A stretch of 14,259 nt of DNA from Pseudomaricurvus sp965662505 (GCF_965662505.1 NZ_CBFIHX010000091.1:1-14259), one strand, 5' to 3'. Counted from the stretch's first letter, positions 1 through 11,417 are shown. Made by a program: numbers and translations. Notes: a model not told the origin generated them from the sequence alone.

Positions 1-227
1 TGCATGCCCATCCAGAAACAGGTGGTCGCAGCAGAGGTGATGGTAATTCCACGCTCCTGCTCCTGCTCCATCCAGTCCATGGTAGCAGCACCGTCGTGAA
101 CCTCACCAATCTTGTGAGATAAACCGGTGTAAAAAAGCACACGCTCAGTCGTCGTGGTTTTTCCAGCATCTACGTGCGCACAGATACCAATGTTGCGGTA
201 ACGTGCGATGGGGGTAGTTCGTGCCAC
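1..227 (-). CDS. fusA: Elongation factor G, N-terminal fragment (cut by window edge)
   Basis: EF-G is the cytoplasmic GTPase that drives ribosomal translocation and, with RRF, ribosome recycling. Only the first 75 codons are in the window. The start is GTG at 225-227 (V/M-ARTTPIARYRNIGIC), with GGAGA at 236-240, 8 bases upstream. Seen directly: the P-loop AHVDAGKTTTTER at residues 17-29 and the switch I/G2 region QERGITI around residues 57-63. The DTPGH and NKxD motifs lie beyond the window edge. The sequence matches bacterial EF-G almost residue for residue. It is the third gene of the str operon, 135 bases downstream of rpsG, a larger gap than the roughly 30 bases usual in enterobacteria, and the gap contains two hairpins. 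The family call is certain; whether the complete gene is intact cannot be seen. Confidence 0.97.
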   Translation of the reverse strand, partial: MARTTPIARYRNIGICAHVDAGKTTTTERVLFYTGLSHKIGEVHDGAATMDWMEQEQERGITITSAATTCFWMGM

Positions 228-263
228 AGAAACAATCTCCAATAATCGTTTCATTCAAACGCC

Positions 264-325
264 AAAAGGCAGCGATAGTAGCTGCCTTTTATTGCGCCTT
301 TATTGCGTTTGGGCCTTTCGGCCCA
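264..325 (-). terminator. Terminator-like hairpin pair between rpsG and fusA (possible attenuator)
   Basis: Two perfect hairpins lie in the rpsG-fusA gap. In the transcribed direction the first is TGGGCC-GAAA-GGCCCA (310-325), a 6-bp stem closed by a GNRA tetraloop. The second is AAAAGGCAGC, a 7-base loop, then GCTGCCTTTT (264-290): a 10-bp perfect stem whose 3' arm ends in four Ts, followed by GGCG. The second has the shape of a weak intrinsic terminator. The T-tract is short, so partial readthrough or an RNA-processing or stability role is as likely as full termination. No promoter is evident between it and fusA, so fusA presumably depends on readthrough. Confidence 0.55.
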
Positions 326-362
326 GCTTTTCAGCCACGCTACACACTGACTAAGACTAAAC

Positions 363-833
363 TTAGAAGCGGTAGTGAGAGAACGCTTTGTTGGCTTCAG
401 CCATGCGGTGAACGTCTTCACGCTTCTTGACTGCACCACCTTTGCTTTGGGATGCGTCCATCAGCTCGCCCGCCAGACGTTGAGCCATAGACTTCTCACC
501 GCGCTTGCGGGAGAACTCTACCAGCCAACGCATAGCCAGCGCTTGACGACGTGCAGGGCGAACTTCAACCGGCACTTGGTAGGTTGCACCACCAACACGG
601 CGAGATTTAACCTCAACCATTGGTGCAATTTTTTCCAGAGCATCATCAAATACTTCGATGGAGTCCTGGCTGGTTTTTTCAGCAACGATATCCAGAGCAC
701 CGTAAACGATACGCTCTGCAACGGCTTTTTTACCGCTGACCATTACCATGTTCATAAATTTCGCTAAGGTGACATTACCGTACTTAGGATCTGGTAATAC
801 GTCACGTTTAGCGACAACGCGTCTTCTTGGCAT
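363..833 (-). CDS. rpsG: 30S ribosomal protein S7
   Basis: S7 is a primary assembly protein of the 30S head; it binds the 3' major domain of 16S rRNA and lines the E-site/mRNA exit region. The product has 156 residues, the normal length of the family. Recognisable features: the basic N-terminus MPRRRVVAKRDVLPDPKYGN, the segment KVFMNMVM-like LAKFMNMVMVSGKK, the beta-hairpin region VGGATYQVPVEVRP (about residues 80-93), the ALAMRWLVEFSRKR helix, and the C-terminal HRMAEANKAFSHYRF. The start is ATG at 831-833 with AGAAGG at 843-848, 9 bases upstream. It is second in the str operon, between rpsL and fusA. In E. coli S7 represses its own operon by binding the rpsL-rpsG intercistronic RNA. The gap here is 169 bases and holds small hairpins, so equivalent control is possible but not shown. 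Confidence 0.98.
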   Translation of the reverse strand: MPRRRVVAKRDVLPDPKYGNVTLAKFMNMVMVSGKKAVAERIVYGALDIVAEKTSQDSIEVFDDALEKIAPMVEVKSRRVGGATYQVPVEVRPARRQALAMRWLVEFSRKRGEKSMAQRLAGELMDASQSKGGAVKKREDVHRMAEANKAFSHYRF

Positions 834-1002
834 TTTACTTCGCCTTCTCTTCAGGGTTTGTCTAAGACAACGCTCTCACAACTTATGTCACGTTCACAAT
901 GCCGTCTGCTTGCGCCGACCTTACTGCTTCTGTTGATTTAACTATGAGCGCGCTTAGCCTTACTCGGTTCAACCGAAAACGTTAATACAGGTTCACAGCG
1001 TC
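834..1002 (-). promoter_or_regulatory. rpsL-rpsG intercistronic region, candidate S7 autoregulatory site
   Basis: This 169-base spacer is longer than the about 100 bases of E. coli, where it is the translational operator for S7. Visible structures on the transcript are TTGTC-TTA-GACAA at 858-870, which ends 24 bases before the rpsG start, and TCGG-TTGAA-CCGA at 967-979. The rpsG Shine-Dalgarno AGAAGG is at 843-848. I see no ORF or convincing promoter. The S7-operator assignment is an inference from gene order; the sequence itself was not matched to a known S7 site. Confidence 0.35.
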
Positions 1003-1374
1003 TTATTTAGGACGCTTGGCACCGTACTTGGAACGACCTTGTCGACGGTCGCTCACGCCAGAGGTATCGAGGCTACCGCGAACAGTGTGATAACGAACAC
1101 CTGGCAGATCTTTAACACGACCGCCACGAATCAGTACCACGCTGTGTTCTTGCAAGTTGTGACCTTCACCACCGATGTAAGAAGTCACTTCAAAGCCACT
1201 GGTCAGGCGCACACGGCAAACCTTACGCAGAGCTGAGTTTGGCTTCTTAGGAGTAGTGGTGTAAACGCGGGTGCAAACACCACGACGCTGAGGACAAGCT
1301 TGCAGAGCAGGAACGTCGCTCTTCTGAACTTTACGTTTTCTAGGCTTACGAACCAATTGGTTAATCGTTGCCAT
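1003..1374 (-). CDS. rpsL: 30S ribosomal protein S12
   Basis: S12 sits at the interface of the 30S decoding centre and influences tRNA selection accuracy; it is the classical streptomycin-resistance locus. The product has 123 residues: MATINQLVRKPRKRK... to ...SKYGAKRPK, one residue shorter than E. coli S12, which ends in an extra Ala. An open frame runs 23 codons further upstream, but that extension has no homology, and GGAG at 1384-1387 lies 9 bases before the ATG at 1372-1374, so the short start is chosen. The TTPKKPNSALRK loop (residues 40-51) and GGRVKDLPGVRYH (84-96) are intact. Lys43, Lys88 and Pro91 (counting Met) are wild type, so the allele looks streptomycin-sensitive. First gene of the str operon, preceded by a terminator and its own promoter. 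Confidence 0.98.
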   Translation of the reverse strand: MATINQLVRKPRKRKVQKSDVPALQACPQRRGVCTRVYTTTPKKPNSALRKVCRVRLTSGFEVTSYIGGEGHNLQEHSVVLIRGGRVKDLPGVRYHTVRGSLDTSGVSDRRQGRSKYGAKRPK

Positions 1375-1476
1375 GAAAAATAACTCCAAAAACATTAATG
1401 CCTTAAAAAAACTAAGGCCAGTTAAAAATGATAAATGCGTCAATCACTCAACACATCCACCCCAATTTCTAGGGGT
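1375..1476 (-). promoter_or_regulatory. 5' leader of the rpsL-rpsG-fusA transcript
   Basis: This is the roughly 100-base untranslated leader predicted from the promoter at 1482-1510. It appears to begin with a hairpin, ACCCC-TAGAAATT-GGGGT (1459-1476), starting at or very near the transcript's 5' end, which could protect the mRNA. A second hairpin, GCCTTA-GTTTTTT-TAAGGC (1400-1418), ends 12 bases before the Shine-Dalgarno (1384-1387). The transcription start is estimated from promoter spacing, not mapped. Confidence 0.45.
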
Positions 1477-1481
1477 CGCGC

Positions 1482-1510
1482 ATTGTACGGAACTTACAAA
1501 ACTACGTCAA
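1482..1510 (-). promoter_or_regulatory. Sigma-70 promoter of the str operon
   Basis: On the transcribed strand, TTGACG (1505-1510) and TACAAT (1482-1487) are separated by exactly 17 bases: five of six matches to each consensus hexamer at optimal spacing. The discriminator that follows, GCGCGACC, is GC-rich, which in E. coli is typical of rRNA and ribosomal-protein promoters repressed by ppGpp and DksA. The predicted start is about 1474-1476. The promoter lies about 40 bases downstream of the rpoC terminator T-tract, so rpsL-rpsG-fusA should be transcribed independently of rpoBC. Confidence 0.85.
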
Positions 1511-1550
1511 CCGGCTAAAAACACACCAGTGATCGATTACACCCCAGAAC

Positions 1551-1578
1551 AAAAAAGCCCCCGAAGAACGAGGGCTTT
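1551..1578 (-). terminator. Intrinsic terminator of the rplKAJL-rpoBC unit
   Basis: On the transcribed strand: AAAGCCCTCG, loop TTCTT, CGGGGGCTTT, then TTT. This is a 10-bp stem with one G-U pair and a tract of six Ts (1551-1556). It is the most canonical terminator in the window and lies 75 bases downstream of the rpoC stop codon. Confidence 0.9.
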
Positions 1579-1589
1579 CGAAGCCGGTA

Positions 1590-1626
1590 GCTAACCACAA
1601 GCGAATGGCAACTGCTTGTCGCTAAC
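1590..1626 (-). repeat. Imperfect 13-bp inverted repeat after rpoC
   Basis: GTTAGCGACAAGC (1614-1626) and GCTTGTGGTTAGC (1590-1602) pair on the transcript over 13 positions with one G-G mismatch and two G-U pairs, around an 11-base loop. It lies between the rpoC stop and the terminator at 1551-1578, giving two hairpins in tandem. Likely role: barrier to 3' exonuclease or back-up termination signal (inference). Confidence 0.6.
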
Positions 1627-1653
1627 TACCTGATTCAACAGGCATTTCTGCCA

Positions 1654-5880
<4,227 letters not shown>

Positions 5881-5887
5881 GGGACTG

Positions 5888-5892
5888 TCTCC
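5888..5892 (-). promoter_or_regulatory. Ribosome-binding site that sets the rpoC TTG start
   Basis: GGAGA (5888-5892) lies 7-8 bases before TTG at 5878-5880 on the transcribed strand. The upstream in-frame GTG (5914-5916) is preceded by CCCCTGG with no purine-rich site at a useful distance. Homology to other RpoC proteins also starts at the TTG (M-KDLL...). An annotation using the GTG would add 12 spurious residues. Confidence 0.8.
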
Positions 5893-5998
5893 AGTTGTCT
5901 CGAAAATGAGCCCCACCCAGGGGTAAAGCTCTTGTTATCTACAGTTCCTGTATTGGGTGTCATCATCTGACACAAACACCCCAGGAGTTTCCGGCACC

Positions 5999-6018
5999 GG
6001 TGGGAGCAAGCTCCCACC
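5999..6018 (-). repeat. REP-like palindrome between rpoB and rpoC
   Basis: GGTGGGAG, four bases (CAAG on plus), CTCCCACC: a perfect 8-bp, GC-rich inverted repeat inside the 156-base rpoB-rpoC gap, 19 bases after the rpoB stop. There is no T-tract in either direction, so it is not a canonical terminator. The core GTGGGAGC resembles repetitive extragenic palindromes of pseudomonads, but only one copy is present here, so repeat-family membership is not shown. Confidence 0.6.
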
Positions 6019-6036
6019 AATCACTGACAAGGCAAA

Positions 6037-9000
6037 TTAGCTGTTGTCAGTTTCCAGCTCGATATTGATACCGAGGGAGCGAATCTCTTTAACGAGTACG
6101 TTAAAGGACTCTGGCATGCCAGGCTCCATGCGGTGATCGCCGTCCACGATGTTTTTATACATCTTGGTACGACCCGCCACGTCATCGGACTTCACAGTCA
6201 GCATTTCCTGCAAGGTGTAAGCAGCACCGTATGCTTCCAGTGCCCACACTTCCATCTCACCAAAGCGCTGACCACCGAATTGCGCTTTACCACCCAACGG
6301 TTGCTGGGTAACCAGGCTGTACGAACCGGTAGAACGGGCGTGCATCTTGTCATCAACCAAGTGGTTCAGTTTCAGCATGTACATGTAACCGACCGTAGTC
6401 GGACGCTGGAACTCATCACCAGTACGGCCGTCGTACAACTGCACCTGACCGGTATCGGAGAGATCTGCCAAACGTAGCAGAGCTTTGATTTCGCGCTCTT
6501 TCGCGCCATCAAATACTGCTGTCGCCATCGGCACACCGCCACACAAGTTCTCGGCCATCTCCATGATTTCAGTATCGGAGAAAGAGTTCAGATCTTCTTT
6601 GTTCGCAGCTTCGCCGGTAGTGTTGTACACCTCTTCCAGGAAACCTCGAACCTCTGAAACCGCTTTCTGCTCGCGAATCATGTTGTCGATCTTAACGCCC
6701 AGACCTTTCGCAGCCATACCCAAGTGCATTTCCAGCACCTGACCCACGTTCATACGCGACGGTACGCCCAGCGGGTTCAGAACGATATCGACAGGCTCAC
6801 CGTTGGCATCGTGCGGCATATCTTCAACCGGCATAATGACCGAGATAACACCTTTGTTACCGTGACGACCAGCCATCTTGTCACCGGGCTGAATGCGACG
6901 CTTAATTGCCAGGTAAACCTTAACAATCTTCAGTACGCCTGGTGCCAGATCATCGCCAGTTTCCAGCTTGCGTTTCTTATCTTCAAAACGCTCATCCAGA
7001 ATCTTGCGACGCTCAACCAACTGCTCTTCAGCGCGATCCAGTTGCTCGTTCAGAACATCGTCTGCCATTCGAATCTTGAACCACTGCTCGTTTTCCAGTG
7101 AGTCCAGAATCTCGTCGGTTACGACTTCGCCCTTCTTAACGCCTTTGCCGCTGGAAGCTTTTTGGCCAACCAGGGCATTGCGCAGACGCTCAAAGGTGGC
7201 GGCTTCAACAATGCGGTACTCTTCGTTCAGATCCTTACGGATACCGTCCAACTGAGACTTTTCGATCTCAACTGAACGCTGATCTTTCTCCAGACCGTCG
7301 CGGGTAAAGACCTGTACGTCAATGACAGTACCTTTGGTGCTGGTCGGCACACGCAGAGAAGTGTCTTTAACGTCGGAGGCTTTCTCACCGAAAATTGCAC
7401 GCAGCAGTTTTTCTTCAGGAGTCAGCTGGGTTTCACCTTTCGGAGTAACCTTACCCACCAGAATGTCACCCGGGCCAACTTCAGCACCGATGTAAACAAT
7501 ACCGGATTCATCCAGTTTGGACAGAGCGCCTTCACCAACATTCGGAATGTCTGCGGAGATCTCTTCACTGCCCAGCTTGGTATCACGAGCAATACAGGTG
7601 AGTTCCTGAATGTGAATCGTGGTGAAGCGGTCTTCTTGTACAACACGCTCGGAAACCAGAATGGAATCCTCAAAGTTGTAACCATTCCAGGGCATAAATG
7701 CGATACGCATATTCTGACCCAGAGCCAACTCACCCAGATCCACAGAAGGACCGTCGGCCAAAATATCGCCGCGAGTCACTGTGTCGCCGGTTTTCACAAT
7801 CGGACGCTGGTTGATACAGGTGTTCTGGTTAGAGCGGGTGTATTTGGTCAGGTTGTAGATATCCACACCTGCATCACCGGACTCGGTCTCTTCGTTGTGG
7901 GCTTTAACCACAATACGAGCCGCATCAACACGCTCAATCACACCACCACGCTTGGCAACCACACACACACCGGAGTCGGAAGCAACATTGCGCTCCATAC
8001 CAGTACCCACCAGAGGCTTCTGAGCCCTCAGGGTCGGAACCGCCTGACGCTGCATGTTCGAACCCATCAGGGCCCGGTTCGCATCATCGTGCTCCAGGAA
8101 TGGAATCAGGGATGCTGCAACGGATACCACCTGACGCGGTGATACATCCATATACTCGACTTCGTCAGCGGTCTTCAGGGTAAATTCACCCATGTGACGC
8201 ACAGATACGAGATCTTCAGTCAGCTTGTTGTTCTCATCCAGCGGTGAAGATGCCTGGGCGATAATGTAGCCGGCCTCGTTAATGGCTGACAGGTATTCAA
8301 TCTCGTCAGTGGCCACACCGTTGTTTACTTTACGGTAAGGCGCTTCCAGAAAACCGTAGCTATTGGTGCGCGAATAAGTAGCCAGAGAGTTAATCAGACC
8401 AATGTTCGGACCTTCAGGCGTTTCAATAGGACATACACGACCGTAGTGAGTCGGGTGTACGTCACGCACTTCAAAACCAGCGCGCTCACGGGTCAGACCG
8501 CCAGGCCCCAAAGCAGACACACGACGCTTGTGAGTCACTTCAGACAACGGGTTGTTCTGATCCATAAACTGGGACAACTGGGAAGAACCAAAGAATTCTT
8601 TCACAGCCGCCGCAACAGGCTTGGCATTGATCAGATCCTGAGGCATCAGACCTTCGGATTCTGCCATGGAGAGACGCTCTTTAACCGCGCGCTCAACACG
8701 AACCAGACCAACACGGAACTGGTTTTCGGCCATCTCGCCCACGGAGCGAACACGACGGTTACCCAAGTGATCGATATCATCCACAACACCTTTACCGTTA
8801 CGGATATCCACCAGAGTCTTCAGTACATCGACGATATCGTCGTTGGACAGAGTGCCTTCACCGGTATCTTCTTCACGCGCCAGACGACGGTTGAACTTCA
8901 TCCGGCCAACGCTGGACAGGTCGTAGCGCTCCTGAGCAAAGAACAGGTTCTGGAACAGAGCTTCGGCAGACTCTTTAGTCGGCGGCTCGCCAGGACGCAT

Positions 9001-10122
9001 CATGCGGTAAATTTCAACCAGCGCTTCCAACTCGCTGCGAGTAGGGTCTACGCGCAGGGTGTCAGAAATAAACGGACCGCAATCCAGTTCGTTGGTGTAA
9101 AGAGTTTCGAGAGTTTCCAGGCCCATTTCTTCAACTTTGGCCAGAACCTCTTCGGTAATTTCAGTGTTACATTCAAACAGCAGCTCACCGGTTTCGGTGT
9201 CAGCCAGATCACGCGCCAGCGCACGACCCAACAGGTACTCGCGCGGCACGTCCATTTCGGTAATGCCGGCTTTTTCCAACTGTTTAATGTGACGAGCCGT
9301 AATACGACGGCCCTCTTCCACGATCACCTTGCCTTTTTCATCTTTAATGTCGAAAGTGGCAACATCACCGCGCAGACGCGCAGGAACCAGTTCAAACTTG
9401 TATTCACCATCGGTGATGAAGAACTTACTGGTGTCGTAGAACATTTCCAGCATCTGCTCAGAGGTGTAACCCAGAGCACGAAGCAAAATAGACGCTGGCA
9501 ATTTGCGGCGACGATCGATACGAACGTACACCAGATCCTTCGGATCGAATTCAAAATCCAACCATGAACCACGGTAAGGAATCACTCGCGCAGAGTAGAG
9601 CAACTTACCTGAGGAATGGGTTTTACCTTTATCGTGATCAAAGAAAACACCAGGTGAACGGTGCAGCTGGGAAACGATCACTCGCTCGGTACCGTTAATC
9701 ACGAAGGTACCGTTGTCTGTCATAAGCGGAATTTCGCCCATGTAGACTTCTTGTTCTTTGATATCTTTAATGGTTTTGTTCGATGATTCTTTATCGTAGA
9801 TAATCAAACGAACTTTCACGCGCAGAGGCACAGCAAAGGTGATGCCGCGTGATTGACATTCAGTCACATCGAATGCCGGCTTGCCCAGTACGTAGCTTAC
9901 GTACTCCAGAGCAGCACTTCCCGAGTAGCTTACGATCGGGAACACAGATTTAAATGCAGCGTGCAGACCAACGTCCAAACGCGCCTCAGGAGACAAGTCT
10001 GCCTGAGTAAACTTCCGGTATGAATCCAACTGTATCGCCAGGAGGAACGGGACATCCATGACGTGCGGCAGTTTGCCGAATTCCTTGCGGATACGTTTTT
10101 TCTCAGTATATGAGTAAGCCAT
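6037..10122 (-). CDS. rpoB: DNA-directed RNA polymerase subunit beta
   Basis: Beta forms one pincer of RNA polymerase, contacts nascent RNA and is the rifampicin target. The product has 1361 residues (E. coli 1342), from MAYSYTEKKRIRKEFGKLPH to RSLGINIELETDNS. The ATG at 10120-10122 has GGGG at 10130-10133, 7 bases upstream. Visible features: N-terminal lobe motifs KDIKEQEVYMGEIPLMTD and VINGTERVIVSQLHRSPGV; the rifampicin region GSSQLSQFMDQNNPLSE then THKRR and SALGPGG (about residues 512-542), with D521, H531 and S536 (E. coli D516, H526, S531) all wild type; the coiled-coil-rich insertion at about residues 940-1060; QPGDKMAGRHGNKGVIS with the active-site lysines; and C-terminal YMYMLKLNHLVDDK and GGKAQFGGQRFGEMEVWALE. 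It sits after a 329-base attenuator-bearing gap and before rpoC. Confidence 0.98.
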   Translation of the reverse strand: MAYSYTEKKRIRKEFGKLPHVMDVPFLLAIQLDSYRKFTQADLSPEARLDVGLHAAFKSVFPIVSYSGSAALEYVSYVLGKPAFDVTECQSRGITFAVPLRVKVRLIIYDKESSNKTIKDIKEQEVYMGEIPLMTDNGTFVINGTERVIVSQLHRSPGVFFDHDKGKTHSSGKLLYSARVIPYRGSWLDFEFDPKDLVYVRIDRRRKLPASILLRALGYTSEQMLEMFYDTSKFFITDGEYKFELVPARLRGDVATFDIKDEKGKVIVEEGRRITARHIKQLEKAGITEMDVPREYLLGRALARDLADTETGELLFECNTEITEEVLAKVEEMGLETLETLYTNELDCGPFISDTLRVDPTRSELEALVEIYRMMRPGEPPTKESAEALFQNLFFAQERYDLSSVGRMKFNRRLAREEDTGEGTLSNDDIVDVLKTLVDIRNGKGVVDDIDHLGNRRVRSVGEMAENQFRVGLVRVERAVKERLSMAESEGLMPQDLINAKPVAAAVKEFFGSSQLSQFMDQNNPLSEVTHKRRVSALGPGGLTRERAGFEVRDVHPTHYGRVCPIETPEGPNIGLINSLATYSRTNSYGFLEAPYRKVNNGVATDEIEYLSAINEAGYIIAQASSPLDENNKLTEDLVSVRHMGEFTLKTADEVEYMDVSPRQVVSVAASLIPFLEHDDANRALMGSNMQRQAVPTLRAQKPLVGTGMERNVASDSGVCVVAKRGGVIERVDAARIVVKAHNEETESGDAGVDIYNLTKYTRSNQNTCINQRPIVKTGDTVTRGDILADGPSVDLGELALGQNMRIAFMPWNGYNFEDSILVSERVVQEDRFTTIHIQELTCIARDTKLGSEEISADIPNVGEGALSKLDESGIVYIGAEVGPGDILVGKVTPKGETQLTPEEKLLRAIFGEKASDVKDTSLRVPTSTKGTVIDVQVFTRDGLEKDQRSVEIEKSQLDGIRKDLNEEYRIVEAATFERLRNALVGQKASSGKGVKKGEVVTDEILDSLENEQWFKIRMADDVLNEQLDRAEEQLVERRKILDERFEDKKRKLETGDDLAPGVLKIVKVYLAIKRRIQPGDKMAGRHGNKGVISVIMPVEDMPHDANGEPVDIVLNPLGVPSRMNVGQVLEMHLGMAAKGLGVKIDNMIREQKAVSEVRGFLEEVYNTTGEAANKEDLNSFSDTEIMEMAENLCGGVPMATAVFDGAKEREIKALLRLADLSDTGQVQLYDGRTGDEFQRPTTVGYMYMLKLNHLVDDKMHARSTGSYSLVTQQPLGGKAQFGGQRFGEMEVWALEAYGAAYTLQEMLTVKSDDVAGRTKMYKNIVDGDHRMEPGMPESFNVLVKEIRSLGINIELETDNS

Positions 10123-10451
10123 CAGTATTCCCCAGCTTGTTCACGGATAAGGCTTCATCTCGCCACAGCGATACGACCTGATTCAGTCTCTAACTCTCGC
10201 GTGGTATTCTCGTCGCAGAGAAGTATTCCCGGACCGACCTGTTATCACGATAGCCCTCACGGCCCAAACAACAGTCGACAATCCCACTCTCTACTATGAC
10301 CCTTTGAGTCCCAAGGCTGCATAAACATCAGCTTTAGAGAATCACCGTCAGTCACGAACGGCAAAAAGGCCGGCGGACAATTGTCCACCAGCCCCAGGTC
10401 AGGCAGCCTTTTTAAGCCGACTACCGAACCTATCCTTCGCTAACAACTGAA
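10123..10451 (-). promoter_or_regulatory. rplL-rpoB intergenic region (329 bases, no gene)
   Basis: The gap has nearly the same length as in E. coli (about 320 bases), where it holds an attenuator that lets only a fraction of polymerases into rpoBC and an RNase III processing site. Here the terminator at 10363-10392 lies 59 bases after the rplL stop. Downstream there is a small hairpin TTCTC-TGCGAC-GAGAA (10207-10222). I find no ORF with a ribosome site and no convincing promoter. Confidence 0.6.
10363..10392 (-). terminator. Attenuator-type terminator between rplL and rpoB
   Basis: On the transcribed strand: GCTGGTGGAC, loop AATT, GTCCGCCGGC, then CTTTTT. The 10-bp GC-rich stem has two G-U pairs. 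The T-tract (10363-10367) also pairs with an upstream AAAAAGGC (10406-10413), so the whole can be enclosed by an 8-bp A-T clamp, which may soften termination. Position and form match the partial terminator that sets the ratio of ribosomal-protein to RNA-polymerase synthesis in E. coli. Because rpoB and rpoC have no evident promoter of their own here, readthrough is expected. Confidence 0.8.
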
Positions 10452-10823
10452 TTACTTCAGCTCTACAGTAGCGCCGGCTTCTTCCAGCTGCTTCTGCGCA
10501 TCTTCGGCAGCGTCTTTAGCAGCGCCTTCCAAGATAGTAGCAGGTGCAGATTCAACCATAGCTTTGGCTTCTTTCAGGCCCAAACCGGTGATTGCACGAA
10601 CAGCTTTAATTGCGTTAACTTTCTTATCGCCAGCACCGGTCAGTACTACGTCAAAGTCAGTCTTCTCTTCAGCAGCAGCACCAGCGTCACCACCAGCAAC
10701 AGCAACAGCAGCGGCAGCTGCAGTTACGCCGAATTTCTCTTCCATTGCTTCGATCAGTTCAACAACGTCCTTTACAGACATTTCAGCAACGGCATTGATG
10801 ATATCGTCTTTAGTCAGAGACAT
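10452..10823 (-). CDS. rplL: 50S ribosomal protein L7/L12
   Basis: L7/L12 is the multicopy stalk protein that recruits and activates translational GTPases (EF-Tu, EF-G, IF2, RF3). The product has 123 residues. The N-terminal dimerisation and L10-binding domain is MSLTKDDIINAVAEMSVKDV... (1 to about 33); an alanine/glycine-rich hinge (about 34-53) follows; the C-terminal factor-binding domain begins at KTDFDVVL and includes AITGLGLKEAKAMVE, the conserved helix contacting the GTPases. The ATG at 10821-10823 has AGGA 8 bases upstream. It follows rplJ by 96 bases and shares its transcript; in E. coli the pair is repressed by the L10-(L12)4 complex acting on the rplJ leader. The terminator at 10363-10392 follows it. 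Confidence 0.98.
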   Translation of the reverse strand: MSLTKDDIINAVAEMSVKDVVELIEAMEEKFGVTAAAAAVAVAGGDAGAAAEEKTDFDVVLTGAGDKKVNAIKAVRAITGLGLKEAKAMVESAPATILEGAAKDAAEDAQKQLEEAGATVELK

Positions 10824-10919
10824 GAGTCTATTCCTACATTTAGTTGAGCATTTTCGGCCCTAAAAGCCTGCCCAGAAAATAATTTACAAAAGCCTGGTAT
10901 CGATCCCCTAAGGGAGCAA

Positions 10920-11417
10920 TTAAGCGGCTTCTTGCTCTTCTTTTTGGTCGCGAATGGCTGCAATAGTGCGAACCAGTTTGCCAGCGGCTGCTTCTTTCAT
11001 CACGCTCATCAGTTTTGCGATTGCTTCGTCGTACGTTGGCAGGGTAGCCAGCATATTGACATCAACCACAGCACCTTCGAAGGCGGCTGATTTCAGCTCC
11101 AACTTGTCGTTACCCTTGGCGAAATCCTTGAAAATACGCGCACCAGCGCCAGGATGTTCGTTAGAGAATGCGATCAAAGTTGGTCCGACAAAAGTGTCAG
11201 TCAGACACTCATAATCAGTACCTTCTACTGCGCGACGCGCCAGAGTGTTACGAACGACTTTTACCCAAACGCCGTTCTCACGAGCCTCTTTACGCAGGGC
11301 CGTCATGTCGGTTACAGATACACCACGTGCATCGGCAACAACAGCAGACAGAGCGCCCTTAGCAGCTTCCTGGACTTCAGCGACAATCGCTTTTTTGTCT
11401 TCGAGTCCTAATGCCAC
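10920..11417 (-). CDS. rplJ: 50S ribosomal protein L10
   Basis: L10 anchors L7/L12 dimers to 23S rRNA at the stalk base and is the autogenous repressor of rplJL in E. coli. The product has 165 residues, identical in length to E. coli L10. The start codon is GTG at 11415-11417 with AGGAG at 11425-11429, 7 bases upstream. Seen: LEDKKAIVAEVQEAAKGALS near the N-terminus, VVADARGVSVTDMTALRK, VVRNTLARRAVEGTDYECL, FVGPTLIAFSNEHPGA, and LATLPTYDEAIAKLMSVMKE before a helical acidic/alanine tail (DQKEEQEAA) that should bind L7/L12. It lies 373 bases downstream of rplA, behind a structured leader (11418-11790), and 96 bases before rplL. Confidence 0.98.
   Translation of the reverse strand: MALGLEDKKAIVAEVQEAAKGALSAVVADARGVSVTDMTALRKEARENGVWVKVVRNTLARRAVEGTDYECLTDTFVGPTLIAFSNEHPGAGARIFKDFAKGNDKLELKSAAFEGAVVDVNMLATLPTYDEAIAKLMSVMKEAAAGKLVRTIAAIRDQKEEQEAA

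Noticed and set aside
1375..1443. A 23-codon N-terminal extension of rpsL
   Set aside because: S12 homology begins exactly at MATINQLV, which has its own Shine-Dalgarno; the extension would cover the promoter-derived leader.
8446..9567. A 373-codon open frame on the plus strand
   Set aside because: Antisense to rpoB, with the same shadow composition and no ribosome site or family resemblance; an effect of codon bias in rpoB.
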